This document shows, one piece after another, positions 29,445 to 39,107 of a stretch of DNA of 64,000 nt (position 1 is its first letter; the number at the start of each line of letters is the position of its first letter). The DNA is from Rhodoblastus sp963727035. GTDB taxonomy: Bacteria > Pseudomonadota > Alphaproteobacteria > Rhizobiales > Beijerinckiaceae. The stretch is from NCBI GenBank assembly GCA_963727035.1, contig CAVSEY010000006.1, positions 363,313 through 427,312 of the forward strand, read 5' to 3'. The notes beneath the pieces were generated by a model. It was not told the DNA's origin, did not search any database, and saw nothing but the letters and a program-made list of their open reading frames with translations. The position numbers and the translations under genes are program-made.

Positions 29445-30620
29445 ATGACCTTTGACGCCGCCGATCCCACGCTCGAACGGGCGATTGCGCTGCTCGGCCG
29501 GCTCGTCGCGTTCGACACCGAATCCTCGCGCAGCAATCTCGAACTGATCGATTTCGTCGAGGATTACCTATTGGGTCTCGGCGCCCGCGTCGTCCGCGTC
29601 CCCAACGCGGACGGCGACAAGGCCGCGATCTTCGCCACTTTCGGCCCGGCGATCGACGGCGGCGTGGTTCTTTCCGGCCATACCGACGTGGTGCCGGTCG
29701 CCGGCCAGCAATGGACCTCGCCGCCCTTCGTCCTGCGCCGCGACGGCGACCGCCTCTATGGCCGGGGAACCTGCGACATGAAGGGTTTCGACGCCCTCTG
29801 CCTCGCCATGGCGCCGGAATTCATCGCCGCGCCGCTGAAAAAACCGATCCATATCCTGCTGAGCTATGACGAGGAGACGACCTGCGCCGGCTGCCTCGAC
29901 GCGATTGCCCGTTTCGGCCATGACCTGCCGCGCCCCGCGCTCGCCCTGATCGGCGAGCCGACCATGATGCAGGTCGCCGACGCCCACAAGAGCGTCGCCA
30001 CCTATCGCACCCGCGTCACCGGCCACGAGGCCCATTCCTCCAAGCCCTGGCTCGGCGTCAGCGCCGTCCATGTCGCCTGCGAACTGGTCGGGGCGCTGGA
30101 GCGCATCGGGCGCGAACTCGAATCGGAGCGCGACCCGCTCGGGCGGTTCGAGCCGGCCTTTTCCACCGTCCATGTCGGAATCATCCAGGGCGGCACGGCC
30201 CGCAACATCATGGCCCGGACCTGCGAACTGTTCTGGGAGTTCCGAGGCCTGCCGAAGACGCCGCGCCATCGCGCGCTCGAAAAATTCGAGACCTTTTGCG
30301 CGGCGCTCGCCACGGAGCGGTTCAAGAATTTCCCCGACGCCCGGATCGAAACTTTTATTGAAACCGAAGCGCCCGGCCTGAGCGCGGAATCGCCATCGAG
30401 CGCCGCCACTCTGGCCATGGCTTTGGCCAAGGCCAATCACACCATCGCCGTGCCTTACGCCACCGAAGCCGGGCAATTCCAGGCGAGGGGCCTGCCGGCG
30501 GTGATCTGCGGGCCCGGCAGCATCGACCAGGCCCACCAGCCGGACGAATATATCGAAATCGCCCAGCTCGTCGAAGGCGTCGCCTTCCTGCGCCGCCTCG
30601 CCAGCAAAATGTCGGCCTGA
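29445..30620 (+). CDS. argE: acetylornithine deacetylase
   Basis: M20-family zinc hydrolase that removes acetate from N-acetylornithine in arginine synthesis; 391 residues. Metal-binding and catalytic segments are visible: SGHTDVVPVAGQQW, GRGTCDMKGFDALC, SYDEETTCAGCLDAI (general-base Glu), LIGEPTMMQVADAHKS and a C-terminal GPGSIDQAHQPDEYI. A dimerisation domain is inserted at about residues 180-295 (VTGHEAHSSKPWLGVSAV). Convergent with pyk, with only three bases between the stop codons. Confidence 0.93.
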   Translation: MTFDAADPTLERAIALLGRLVAFDTESSRSNLELIDFVEDYLLGLGARVVRVPNADGDKAAIFATFGPAIDGGVVLSGHTDVVPVAGQQWTSPPFVLRRDGDRLYGRGTCDMKGFDALCLAMAPEFIAAPLKKPIHILLSYDEETTCAGCLDAIARFGHDLPRPALALIGEPTMMQVADAHKSVATYRTRVTGHEAHSSKPWLGVSAVHVACELVGALERIGRELESERDPLGRFEPAFSTVHVGIIQGGTARNIMARTCELFWEFRGLPKTPRHRALEKFETFCAALATERFKNFPDARIETFIETEAPGLSAESPSSAATLAMALAKANHTIAVPYATEAGQFQARGLPAVICGPGSIDQAHQPDEYIEIAQLVEGVAFLRRLASKMSA

Positions 30621-30623
30621 CGA

Positions 30624-32060
30624 TTACTGCGCCTTGCCGTCGTCGGTGATGAAGGCGAGGCGCAACATATTGGTCGCGCCGGGGGTTCCGAACGGCACGC
30701 CGGCGATGATCAATATGCGGTCGCCCGGCGAGGCGAGGCCCTGGCGCACCGCGAATTTACAGGCGCGATTGGCCATGTCGTCCACATCGTTGGCGTCCTT
30801 GGTGACGACGGCGTCGACGCCCCAGACGGCGGTGAGCCTGCGTGCGGTGTCGCGATTGGGGGTCAGCGCCAGGACCGGCGCGAAGGGCCGCTCGCGGGCG
30901 ACGCGATAAGCCGTCGCCCCCGAGGAGGTCCAGGCGACGATCGCCTTGAGATCGAGGGTTTGCGCCATGTCGCGCGCCGCCACCGCCACCGCGTCGGCGC
31001 CGGTGCGCTCGGGCGCCGAGCGCTGGGCCGAAATGATCGAGCGATAGACGGGGTCCCGTTCGACCTCCTCGGCGATGCGGTTCATCATGGTCACCGACTC
31101 GACCGGATATTTGCCCGAGGCGCTTTCCGCCGAGAGCATTATGGCGTCGCCGCCCTCGAACACGGCCGTCGCCACGTCGGAAACCTCGGCGCGGGTCGGG
31201 GCCGGCGCCGAGATCATGCTTTCCAGCATCTGCGTCGCCACCACCACCGGGCGGCCGAGCCGGCGGCCCTCGCGGGTGATGCGCTTTTGCAGGCCGGGCA
31301 CGCGTTCGAGCGGCATTTCGACGCCGAGATCGCCACGCGCGACCATCAAAGCGTCGGCGGCCAGCATGATCTCGTCGAGCCGCGAAATGGCCTGCGGCTT
31401 TTCGATTTTCGCCATCACCAGGGCGCGCTCGCCGGCGAGACGCTTGACCTCCAGGACGTCGGCGGCGCGCTGCACGAAGGACAAGGCGACCCAGTCCACG
31501 CCGGTCAAGACCGCCGCCTCGACATCGATCCGGTCCTTGGCGGTGAGGGCGGCGACGGCGATTTCGGTGTCGGGCAGGCTGACGCCCTTGCGGTTGGAGA
31601 TGCGCCCGCCGACATCGACCCGGGCCACGGCGCGGTCGGCGGCGGCCTCGATGATGTGCAGGCGTAATTTGCCGTCGTCAATCAGCAGGTTATGGCCGGG
31701 CGCCAGCGCCAGAAGGATTTCGGGATGGGGCAGGCAGACGCGTGTCGAATCGCCCGGCGCCGGATCCGAATCGAAGGTGAAATTCTGCCCCACGATCAGG
31801 TCCGCGCCGCCGCCGACGAAAGAGCCGACGCGCAGTTTCGGACCCTGCAGATCGACCAATATGCCGATCGGCCGGCCGACCCGCTCCTCCACCGCGCGGA
31901 TCATGGCGACGGTTTCGCGCATGGCCTGCGGGTCGGCGTGGCTCATGTTGATGCGGAACACATCGGCGCCCGCGCGCCAGAGCTTTTCGATCGAAGCCTC
32001 GTCGTTCGAGGCCGGGCCGAGCGTGGCCAGGATTTTACAACGGCGGCGGCGCCTGCTCAT
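30624..32060 (-). CDS. pyk: pyruvate kinase
   Basis: Last step of glycolysis: phosphoenolpyruvate plus ADP to pyruvate plus ATP. 478 residues from ATG 32060, picked because GGGAG lies five bases upstream; a GTG six bases further up overlaps that site. The barrel has KILATLGPASNDE, FRINMSHADP, ILVDLQGPKLRVG and VMAKIEKPQAI (catalytic Lys). MVARGDLGVEMPLE, VVATQMLESMI and the C-terminal domain (WTSSGATAYRVARERP) follow. Confidence 0.96.
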   Translation of the reverse strand: MSRRRRRCKILATLGPASNDEASIEKLWRAGADVFRINMSHADPQAMRETVAMIRAVEERVGRPIGILVDLQGPKLRVGSFVGGGADLIVGQNFTFDSDPAPGDSTRVCLPHPEILLALAPGHNLLIDDGKLRLHIIEAAADRAVARVDVGGRISNRKGVSLPDTEIAVAALTAKDRIDVEAAVLTGVDWVALSFVQRAADVLEVKRLAGERALVMAKIEKPQAISRLDEIMLAADALMVARGDLGVEMPLERVPGLQKRITREGRRLGRPVVVATQMLESMISAPAPTRAEVSDVATAVFEGGDAIMLSAESASGKYPVESVTMMNRIAEEVERDPVYRSIISAQRSAPERTGADAVAVAARDMAQTLDLKAIVAWTSSGATAYRVARERPFAPVLALTPNRDTARRLTAVWGVDAVVTKDANDVDDMANRACKFAVRQGLASPGDRILIIAGVPFGTPGATNMLRLAFITDDGKAQ

Positions 32061-32088
32061 CTTCACTCCCTTTTATCTTGTCGCGGGC

Positions 32089-32508
32089 TCAATGCGCCGG
32101 GTTGGGGTCGGTCAGCTGAACCGTCCAGTTCCGGGCGTCCTTGCCGGTGTCCACTTCGAAAAAGCCGGTCCGGTCATAGCCATGCAGGAAACAGTTTTCG
32201 CGGCCCTCGATGCGGAATTCGCGGTCGCGCGTGCACATGAAGGCCTTGCCCTTCCACTCGCCGCCGCGTTCGTCCATCGCATAGGCGTAGTAATATTCGG
32301 CGGCGAGCTGGCCGCGCAGCAGGGTCTCGCAATGCTCGGTCTTGATGTTCCACCAGCCCTCGCTCACCCAATGCGATCCGGTGGTGTAGGCGATCGCGAC
32401 GCTGACCCGGGCGCTGGAATTGTTGCAGACGCGGAAATCGGCGCGCGCCGGGGCGGCGCCCAGGGCGAAGACGGCGGCCAGCGCGCAAATTCCGATTGTC
32501 CTTGCCAT
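32089..32508 (-). CDS. DUF1036 secreted protein
   Basis: A 139-residue exported protein with a clear signal peptide (ARTIGICALAAVFALGAAPA) and the DUF1036 pattern: FRVCNNSSARVSVAIAY, WVSEGWWNI, CETLLRGQLAAEYYYAYAMD and FCxxx-type Cys later in the chain. The four Cys of the mature part probably make disulfides in the periplasm. Function of the family is unknown. It lies just upstream of pyk on the same strand, 28 bases away. Confidence 0.85.
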   Translation of the reverse strand: MARTIGICALAAVFALGAAPARADFRVCNNSSARVSVAIAYTTGSHWVSEGWWNIKTEHCETLLRGQLAAEYYYAYAMDERGGEWKGKAFMCTRDREFRIEGRENCFLHGYDRTGFFEVDTGKDARNWTVQLTDPNPAH

Positions 32509-32651
32509 GATCCCGTTTCGCCTCGGACGAAAGTGGCGGGTGACTCTTGAACTCCGCAGTTTGAGGCAAGGCCCTTTTAGCGATATTGCCCGACGGCGTC
32601 GATGCGATTTACATTACAATCGCTGCAAAAATTTGAAATTCATCGAGCGCC

Positions 32652-33483
32652 TTGAAAATCCTTTCCGACAATTCCGAGCCGGACGCCGAGCCCGCGTTCC
32701 AGCCCTTCGAACTGATCGCCGGCGCGGCGGACCAGCGGCTGATGCTGTTTTGCGACCACGCCAGCAACGCTTTGCCGCCGGCCTATGGCGATCTTGGGCT
32801 GTCGCGCGAACTCGCTGCGTCGCCACATAGCCTATGACATAGGCGCGCAGACCGTCACGCGCCGGCTCGCCGCCTTGACCGGCGCCCTGGCCGCGCTCGC
32901 CATGTTCTCCCGGCTTCTGATCGATCCGAATCGCGGCGAGGACGATCCGACTCTGGTCATGCGCATTTCCGACGGCGCGCTGATTCCGGGCAATGCGCGA
33001 ATCGGCGCGCGGGAAATCGCCCGCCGGGTCGAGGCCTTTTGGCGGCCCTATCGCGACGCCTGCGCCGGCCCGATCGAGGCGGCGCTTGCGCGCGGCGCGG
33101 TTCCCGCTCTGATCGGAATCCATTCCTTCACCCCGCATTTCCAGGGCCTGGCGCGGCCGTGGCAGGTCGGCGTGCTGTGGGACAAGGACCCCCGACTCGC
33201 TCTGCCGCTGATCGAGGCCCTGCGCGCCGAAAATCTCGTCGTCGGCGACAATGAGCCCTATGACGGGGCTTTGCGCGGCGACACCATGTATGAACATTCG
33301 ACCCGGCGCGGCCTGCCCGGCGCGCTGATCGAGATTCGCCAGGATCTGCTCGAAACCCCGGAACAATGCGAGGCCTGGGCGGCGCGGCTTGCCCGGATCC
33401 TGCCGCCGATCCTCGCCCGGCCCGAGATGCGGCGGGTCGAATTTTACGGCTCCCGCGCCGACGCGGAGCCGGCGCCCGCTTGA
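32652..33483 (+). CDS. N-formylglutamate amidohydrolase family protein (frameshift near 32817)
   Basis: Zinc-dependent hydrolase of the HutG/FGase family. The first 55 residues (PFELIAGAADQRLMLFCDHA, SNALPPAYGDLGLSREL) run in one frame. One base later, at about 32817, the frame continues with LRRHIAYDIGAQTVTRRLAA, FSRLLIDPNRGEDDPTLV, IGIHSFTPHFQG and VGDNEPYDG, all conserved. Removing one base gives 276 residues, typical length. The start appears to be TTG 32652, since the conserved PFELI segment lies after it and no ATG precedes it in frame; the ribosome binding site is poor. Its true substrate outside histidine degradation is uncertain. Confidence 0.85.
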
Positions 33484-33560
33484 CGCCCGCGCCGCGCGGC
33501 GCCAATGCAGGGTCTCCCACTTCCCCAACATTCCGCAGGAACGGCATAGGCGAGAACAAT

Positions 33561-33803
33561 ATGGGCGCGAACACGCTGGACGGCGGCCATCTGAAAAGCT
33601 TCATCGAGCGCATCGAACGGCTCGAAGAGGAGAAAAAGGCGATCGCCGACGACATCAAGGACATTTACGCCGAGGCCAAGGGCACAGGCTATGACGTGAA
33701 GATCATGCGGAAAATCGTCTCGATCCGTAAACAGGACGCCGCCAAGAGGCGCGAGGAAGAGGAAATCCTCGACCTTTATCTCTCGGCGCTCGGGCAGGAG
33801 TGA
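33561..33803 (+). CDS. gapR: GapR-type nucleoid-associated protein (DUF2312)
   Basis: An 80-residue coiled-coil protein of the DUF2312 family. The Caulobacter member GapR binds over-twisted AT-rich DNA and supports replication and gene silencing. Conserved parts are LKSFIERIERLEEEKKAIAD, DIKDIYAEAKGTGYDVKIMR and a C-terminal EEILDLYLSALGQE. The start ATG 33561 gives the normal length. It follows the amidohydrolase gene by 77 bases. Confidence 0.9.
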   Translation: MGANTLDGGHLKSFIERIERLEEEKKAIADDIKDIYAEAKGTGYDVKIMRKIVSIRKQDAAKRREEEEILDLYLSALGQE

Positions 33804-33911
33804 CTTTCATTCTTGCATAAAAGGCCTTGCCGCAGGTGAGCGTCGCAGGGCCATTGCCGCACCCGGGCCGAGGTTTTACATCGGAGCCACGCAAGAACCG
33901 GGAGCGTGTAG

Positions 33912-35000
33912 ATGCCGTCCGAATCCAAATTGTTCCAGCCGTATGACCTCGGCGGCCTTCGCCTCGCCAACCGCATCGTCATGGGGCCGCTGACCCGCGC
34001 CCGCGCGACCGCGGGAACGGACGCCGCCAACGAGCTGATGGTCGAATATTACCGCCAGCGCGCCAGCGCCGGGCTGATCGTCAGCGAGGCCTCGCAGATT
34101 TCCCGGCAGGGACAGGGTTATTTGCAGACGCCGGGCGTTTATACCGAGGAACAGGCGCGGGGATGGCGCCTTGTCACGGACGCCGTGCATGAGGCCGGTG
34201 GAAGGATTTTCGTCCAGCTCTGGCATGTCGGCCGCATCTCCCATGTCGACCTGCAGCCGGGCGGCGGGGCGCCGGTCGCGCCCTCCGCGATCAAGGCGAC
34301 GTCGAGGGTCTTCACCGCCGAAGGATTCGTCGAGCCCTCGGCGCCGCGCGCGCTGGAGATCGGCGAAATCCCCGGAATCGTCGCCGATTACGCCCGCGCC
34401 GCCGAACTCGCCCAAAGGGCCGGCTTCGACGGCGTCGAAATTCACGGCGCCAACGGCTATCTGCTCGACCAGTTCCAGAAGGACGGGACCAATCACCGCA
34501 AGGATTGCTATGGCGGCTCGATCGAGAACCGCTGCCGGCTGACGCTCGAAGTCGTGGACGCGATCGCCAGGATCTGGCCGTCGAACCGGATCGGAATCCG
34601 GCTTGCGCCGGTCAGCCCCGCCAATGACATCGCCGACAGCAATCCGCAGCCGCTTTTCGACTATCTCGTCCGGCAGCTCGACGCCCGCCAGCTCGTCTAT
34701 ATTCATGTGATCGAGGGCGCGACCCAGGGCGCGCGCGACTTTGCGCCTTTCGATTATTCCGCGCTGCGCAAGGCGTTTCGCGGCGCCTATATCGCCAATA
34801 ACGGCTTCAGCCGGGATCTGGCGGTCGAGGCGGTCGAGACGGGCGCAGCCGATCTCGTCGCTTTCGGGCGGCCGTTCATCTCCAATCCCGACCTGGTCGA
34901 GCGGCTGCGCTGCGGCGCCGCGCTCAATGCGCCGGACAACAGGACTTTCTATGGCGGCGGCGCCGAGGGCTATACCGACTACCCGACGCTGGCCGCCTGA
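33912..35000 (+). CDS. Old Yellow Enzyme family ene-reductase (NADH:flavin oxidoreductase)
   Basis: FMN-dependent TIM-barrel reductase of activated alkenes, nitrate esters or quinones; 362 residues, near NemA in type. Visible segments are FQPYDLGGLRLANRIVMGPL (FMN site), RIFVQLWHVGRISH, the catalytic His/Asn pair in VEIHGANGYLLDQF, GGSIENRCRLTLEVVDAI, and the FMN phosphate site near ANNGFSRDLA and LVAFGRPFISNPDL. The start ATG 33912 follows GGGAG. The physiological substrate is unknown; such enzymes are often part of electrophile stress defence. Confidence 0.93.
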   Translation: MPSESKLFQPYDLGGLRLANRIVMGPLTRARATAGTDAANELMVEYYRQRASAGLIVSEASQISRQGQGYLQTPGVYTEEQARGWRLVTDAVHEAGGRIFVQLWHVGRISHVDLQPGGGAPVAPSAIKATSRVFTAEGFVEPSAPRALEIGEIPGIVADYARAAELAQRAGFDGVEIHGANGYLLDQFQKDGTNHRKDCYGGSIENRCRLTLEVVDAIARIWPSNRIGIRLAPVSPANDIADSNPQPLFDYLVRQLDARQLVYIHVIEGATQGARDFAPFDYSALRKAFRGAYIANNGFSRDLAVEAVETGAADLVAFGRPFISNPDLVERLRCGAALNAPDNRTFYGGGAEGYTDYPTLAA

Positions 35001-35087
35001 GGGTGCGCCGGTAAGTCTCCATTAACCATAAATCCTTAACGCTGGCCTCATGCGCGGCGCCTCGCCGCCGCGCCGCGAGGCCAGCAC

Positions 35088-36770
35088 TTGTCCGTCGAAC
35101 AGCGTCGCGAGTCCGACCTGCCTTTCGCGCGATCGCTTTGCGATCGTGCGATCTTGCGCGCGCTCGCCACATCGGCCGTGGCGGCGCTGGTTCTGGTCGT
35201 CCCGACGCTCGCCCAGGACGCCGGCCTGCGCGTCGCGGAGGACGATTCCTATGGCGCGGTTCAGTCCGCGCCGCCGGACGCCGGCGCGCCGCCGTTGCCG
35301 GATGCGCAGCCGGTGACCACGACGCCCCCGCCCGACGCCCCTTATGCCGATTCCACCGCGCTGTCGCCCGAAGCCGCCGCCGCCAATTACGGCAAGCCGC
35401 GCCCCTTCAAGCCAAAGCCGAAATCCAACCGGAAGACCCAGGCCCATCCGCTGCCGGACCTCAGCGCCTATCCGACCTCGGCCCAGGCGCGTCGCGCCCG
35501 TCAGATGGGCCTGCGCGGCGACGATCTCGATCCCGCCTTGCTGGCCCCGTCTCCGACGACCGCCTTGCCCGCGCCCATTCCGGCAGCACCCAAGCCCAAG
35601 CTCGATCCAGATCCCTTCGCGCCTCCAGGCCTCGATGCCGGGCCTTTGCGCGCCCACGCCTATTCCGAAACTGATTTTGGCTATAATTCCAATCCCTTGC
35701 AGGCCTCGCCGGGATCAACCTATTTGCGCGGATCGAGTTTCCTGCGCGAGGAAATCGGCCTGTCCGCCGTCTCCGATTGGTCGAGCCACTCTTTCGTCGG
35801 CGACATGCGGCTCGGCTATGACGACTATTTCCACCTTCCCGCCGCCAACGCCCCGGACGGCCAAGGCAAGTTTCTCGCCCGCGTCGACGTGACGCGCGAC
35901 ACCAAGGTCAATATCGACGGAAACTACGCGCTTTCGACACAGTTCCAGACCTCGCCCAACCTGCACAACAATGGCGGCTCGACCGCGCTCGCGTCACAGC
36001 CTCTGATCGCGGTCTATGGCGGCGGTTTGGGGGTGAGCCAGGATTTCAACCGCATCGAACTGACCATGCGCGGCTCCTTCGAGCGCACTTATTGGGCCGA
36101 CGCGCATTACGCGGATGGCGAGACGCAGGCTCTGTCGCGCGATTCCTACGACGATTATGGCGCGACCCTCAAGGCGAGCTATGCGTTGACGCCCGAGGTC
36201 CAGCCTTTCCTGACCGGCGGCGTGGACCAGCGCCTTCACGACGCGACCGTCAGCACCGACGGCTATGAACGCAATTCGGACGGCGTCGCGATCGGCGGCG
36301 GCTCGACTTTCCTGTTCAGCCATCTGCTGACAGGCTCGGCCTCGGTCGGCTATGAGGACCGCCATTACCAGGACCCGCGCCTTGCCGATCTGCGCGGCCC
36401 GATCTACGACATTTCGCTGATCTGGACGCCAACGCCGCTGACCAAGGTGACCCTGTCGGGGCAGGGGAGCTTGGGCGAGGCCATCGTCACCGGCGCCCCG
36501 GGCGTTCTGAACCGCAGCTTCGGGCTTGAGGTCGCCCACGCCCTGCGCCGCAATCTCACGGTGACCGCGAACGCCGGGGTGCTCTATTCGACTTATCCGG
36601 GCAATCCGCTGGTCCAGACCTACTATACCGCGGGACTGAAGGCGGAATATCATCTGTCCCGCCACATCGTGCTGACGACCGCCTATGCGCTTCAGAAGAT
36701 GGTCGCCAATCAGGTCGGGTCGGATTTCACCGCCAATATCCTGACCGTCGGCCTGAAGCTCCAGGAATAG
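35088..36770 (+). CDS. outer-membrane beta-barrel protein with Pro-rich N-terminal domain
   Basis: A 560-residue exported protein. It starts at TTG 35088 with GAGG seven bases upstream. A signal segment (LRALATSAVAALVLVVPTLA) is followed by a Pro/Ala-rich, disordered-looking stretch to about residue 190 (FKPKPKSNRKTQAHPLPDLS in its middle). The rest alternates polar and hydrophobic residues as barrel strands, for example AYSETDFGYNSNPL, SFVGDMRLGYDDYFHL and NLTVTANAGVLYSTYP, and ends ANILTVGLKLQE. It resembles outer-membrane barrel proteins found near exopolysaccharide genes in alphaproteobacteria. Neighbouring galU and galE agree with a surface role, but the function is inference. Confidence 0.75.
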   Translation: MSVEQRRESDLPFARSLCDRAILRALATSAVAALVLVVPTLAQDAGLRVAEDDSYGAVQSAPPDAGAPPLPDAQPVTTTPPPDAPYADSTALSPEAAAANYGKPRPFKPKPKSNRKTQAHPLPDLSAYPTSAQARRARQMGLRGDDLDPALLAPSPTTALPAPIPAAPKPKLDPDPFAPPGLDAGPLRAHAYSETDFGYNSNPLQASPGSTYLRGSSFLREEIGLSAVSDWSSHSFVGDMRLGYDDYFHLPAANAPDGQGKFLARVDVTRDTKVNIDGNYALSTQFQTSPNLHNNGGSTALASQPLIAVYGGGLGVSQDFNRIELTMRGSFERTYWADAHYADGETQALSRDSYDDYGATLKASYALTPEVQPFLTGGVDQRLHDATVSTDGYERNSDGVAIGGGSTFLFSHLLTGSASVGYEDRHYQDPRLADLRGPIYDISLIWTPTPLTKVTLSGQGSLGEAIVTGAPGVLNRSFGLEVAHALRRNLTVTANAGVLYSTYPGNPLVQTYYTAGLKAEYHLSRHIVLTTAYALQKMVANQVGSDFTANILTVGLKLQE

Positions 36771-36782
36771 GCCGGGGGGGGG

Positions 36783-37673
36783 TCACAAACTGCCGACAAT
36801 GCGCTTCAGTTCGGCGCGGAATCCCGGCTCGATGTCGGGCCTTGCCAGAGCGAAGGCGACATTGGCGGCGAGAAAACCGATTTTCGAGCCGGTGTCATAG
36901 GTCTTGCCGTCGAAATTGCGGGCGAAGAATCTCTGCGTCGTCGCCAGTTCGAGCATCGAATCGGTCAGCTGGATCTCGCCGCCCGCGCCCTTCTCGCCCC
37001 TGCCGAGCATATCGAAAATTTCCGGCTGGAGGATATAGCGGCCGGAAATGATGAAATTGGACGGCGCGGCTCCCTTCGCCGGCTTTTCCACCATGCCGAG
37101 AATCTCGAACGAGGGGCCGAATTCCTTGCCCTTGGCGACCACGCCATATTGCGAGGTTTCCTCCGCCGGCACCTCTTCGACGGCGATGACATTGCCGCCC
37201 AGCTCCTCATAGGTGTCGATGCACTGCCGCAGGCAGCGTTTGCCGTCCGCCCCCGGCAGGGTGATCATGTCCGGCAGCACGACGGCGAAGGGCTCGTCGT
37301 CGATGACTTCGCGCGCGCACCAGATGGCGTGGCCGAGGCCGAGCGGCTCCTGCTGACGGGTGAAGCTGGTCGCCCCGGCCGCCGGAAGAGAGCTTTGCAG
37401 CTCCTCCAGCTCCTTCAGCTTGCCCCGGCGGCGCAGCGTCTCCTCCAGCTCGTAGGCGACGTCGAAATGATCCTCGATCACCGCCTTGTTGCGGCCGGTG
37501 ACGAAAATGAAATGTTCGATGCCGGCTTCGCGCGCTTCTTCGACGCAATGCTGCAGGACCGGGCGGTCGACCACGGTCAGCATTTCCTTAGGCACCGTCT
37601 TGGTGGCGGGAAGCACGCGGGTGCCGAGGCCGGCGACAGGGAAAACGGCTTTGCGGACAGGCTTTTTTGGCAT
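36783..37673 (-). CDS. galU: UTP-glucose-1-phosphate uridylyltransferase
   Basis: Makes UDP-glucose from UTP and glucose-1-phosphate; 296 residues. The nucleotide-binding signature is AVFPVAGLGTRVLPATKTVP followed by KEML; other conserved parts are FVTGRNKAVIEDHFD, QEPLGLGHAIWCAR, FAVVLPDMI, GMVEKPAKGAAPSN and KTYDTGSKIGFLAANV. UDP-glucose feeds GalE and the cyclic glucan synthase encoded further downstream. Convergent with the barrel-protein gene. Confidence 0.97.
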   Translation of the reverse strand: MPKKPVRKAVFPVAGLGTRVLPATKTVPKEMLTVVDRPVLQHCVEEAREAGIEHFIFVTGRNKAVIEDHFDVAYELEETLRRRGKLKELEELQSSLPAAGATSFTRQQEPLGLGHAIWCAREVIDDEPFAVVLPDMITLPGADGKRCLRQCIDTYEELGGNVIAVEEVPAEETSQYGVVAKGKEFGPSFEILGMVEKPAKGAAPSNFIISGRYILQPEIFDMLGRGEKGAGGEIQLTDSMLELATTQRFFARNFDGKTYDTGSKIGFLAANVAFALARPDIEPGFRAELKRIVGSL

Positions 37674-37857
37674 GAAGAATCCACTCGGACGATTTGGAAA
37701 TGCTTGAGAAGGCTGGCGCCTTCTAACACTTGCGAAATGGTTGCGCCAAGAGAAGTTAAAATTCGCCCTTTCGACTTTCGCCGCTTCGCCTCAAGCACTT
37801 TATGGTTTACAAGGCGCCGCGCCCGAAAATGCGGCGAATCAATCAGGGCGGAGAGAC

Positions 37858-38856
37858 ATGACCGTTCTCGTGACAGGCGGCGCCGGCTATATCGGCTCCC
37901 ACATGGCCTATGAACTGACCGACGCCGGCGAGGACGTGGTCGTGCTCGACAATCTCTCGACCGGACGGCGGGCCTCGGTTCCGCCGCAGGCCGAACTGGT
38001 GGTCGGGGATTTCGGCGACGAGGTCTTGGTCGGGGAGCTGCTGAAAAGCCGCAAGATCAACTCGATCATCCATTTCGCGGCAAAAATCGTGGTGCCGGAA
38101 TCGGTCACCGACCCCCTGGGCTATTACAAGAACAACACCGCGTCCGCCCGCAGCCTGCTCGCCAGTGCGGTCGAGGCGGGGGTGAAGAATTTCATCTTTT
38201 CCTCTACGGCGGCGGTCTATGGCGAGCCCGAACAGAATCCGGTGACCGAGGACGAGACGCTGAAGCCCGTCTCGCCCTATGGCCGTTCGAAACTCATGGT
38301 CGAATGGATGCTGGAGGATGTCGCCCACGCCCATGGCCTGCGCTATGTGGCGCTGCGCTATTTCAATGTCGCCGGCGCCGACCCGAAGGGCCGCACCGGC
38401 CAGTCCACCCCCAACGCCACCCATCTGATCAAGGTCGCGGTCCAGGCGGCGCTCGGCCTGCGCTCCGGCATGGAAGTGTTCGGAACCGATTATCCGACCC
38501 CCGACGGCTCCTGCCTGCGCGATTACATCCAGGTCACGGACCTCGTGCGCGCCCATATGGACGCCCTGCGCCATCTGCGGGCCGGGGGCGAGAATCTCAA
38601 GTGCAATTGCGGCTACAAGCGCGGCTATTCGGTGCTGGAAGTGGTCGAGACGGTGAAGAAAGTCTCGGGCGTCGATTTTCCGGTGAAGATTTCGGGCCGC
38701 CGCGCCGGCGACCCGGCGGCCATCGTCGCCGCCAACGAGCGCATCCGCGAGAAACTTGGCTGGACCCCGATCCACGACGATCTCGAAGAGATCGTGCGGC
38801 AGGCTTTGGCCTGGGAGAAGAAGCTGGCGGAAGAGAAGGCGACGGCCGAAGCCTGA
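37858..38856 (+). CDS. galE: UDP-glucose 4-epimerase
   Basis: Interconverts UDP-glucose and UDP-galactose for surface polysaccharides; 332 residues. The NAD-binding N-terminus is VLVTGGAGYIGSHMAYEL, with the catalytic Tyr-Lys pair in SPYGRSKLMVEW and Ser/Thr in FSSTAAVYGE. Downstream are YFNVAGADPKGRTGQ, DYPTPDGSCLRDYIQVTDL and the C-terminal GRRAGDPAAIVA. The start ATG 37858 has GGAGAG just upstream. Divergent from galU. Confidence 0.96.
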   Translation: MTVLVTGGAGYIGSHMAYELTDAGEDVVVLDNLSTGRRASVPPQAELVVGDFGDEVLVGELLKSRKINSIIHFAAKIVVPESVTDPLGYYKNNTASARSLLASAVEAGVKNFIFSSTAAVYGEPEQNPVTEDETLKPVSPYGRSKLMVEWMLEDVAHAHGLRYVALRYFNVAGADPKGRTGQSTPNATHLIKVAVQAALGLRSGMEVFGTDYPTPDGSCLRDYIQVTDLVRAHMDALRHLRAGGENLKCNCGYKRGYSVLEVVETVKKVSGVDFPVKISGRRAGDPAAIVAANERIREKLGWTPIHDDLEEIVRQALAWEKKLAEEKATAEA

Positions 38857-39107
38857 CGGCGGCGGTCGCGCGCAGAGGACGGAAATCGGCGGAAAGCGGG
38901 AGTCCGAATAATCGGCAGATGATATCTTTTATTATGGGACTTCGGGCTCAGGGGCCGTCGGCTCAACGAAATCTGCATCAGCGAAACCGAGCCGCTTGCA
39001 TAGAGTTTCGACAATTCTATCGCTGCGGTCCTTTAAAAAGGTGCGGAACCGCCCTCAGCTATCCCCTCATTTCAGACGACCCCGAAAGCATCGAAAATAG
39101 CGCAGTT
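38857..39107. other. intergenic sequence after galE
   Basis: About 250 bases with no gene I can support, ending at a degraded transposase on the minus strand. GC content falls compared with galE. Confidence 0.4.
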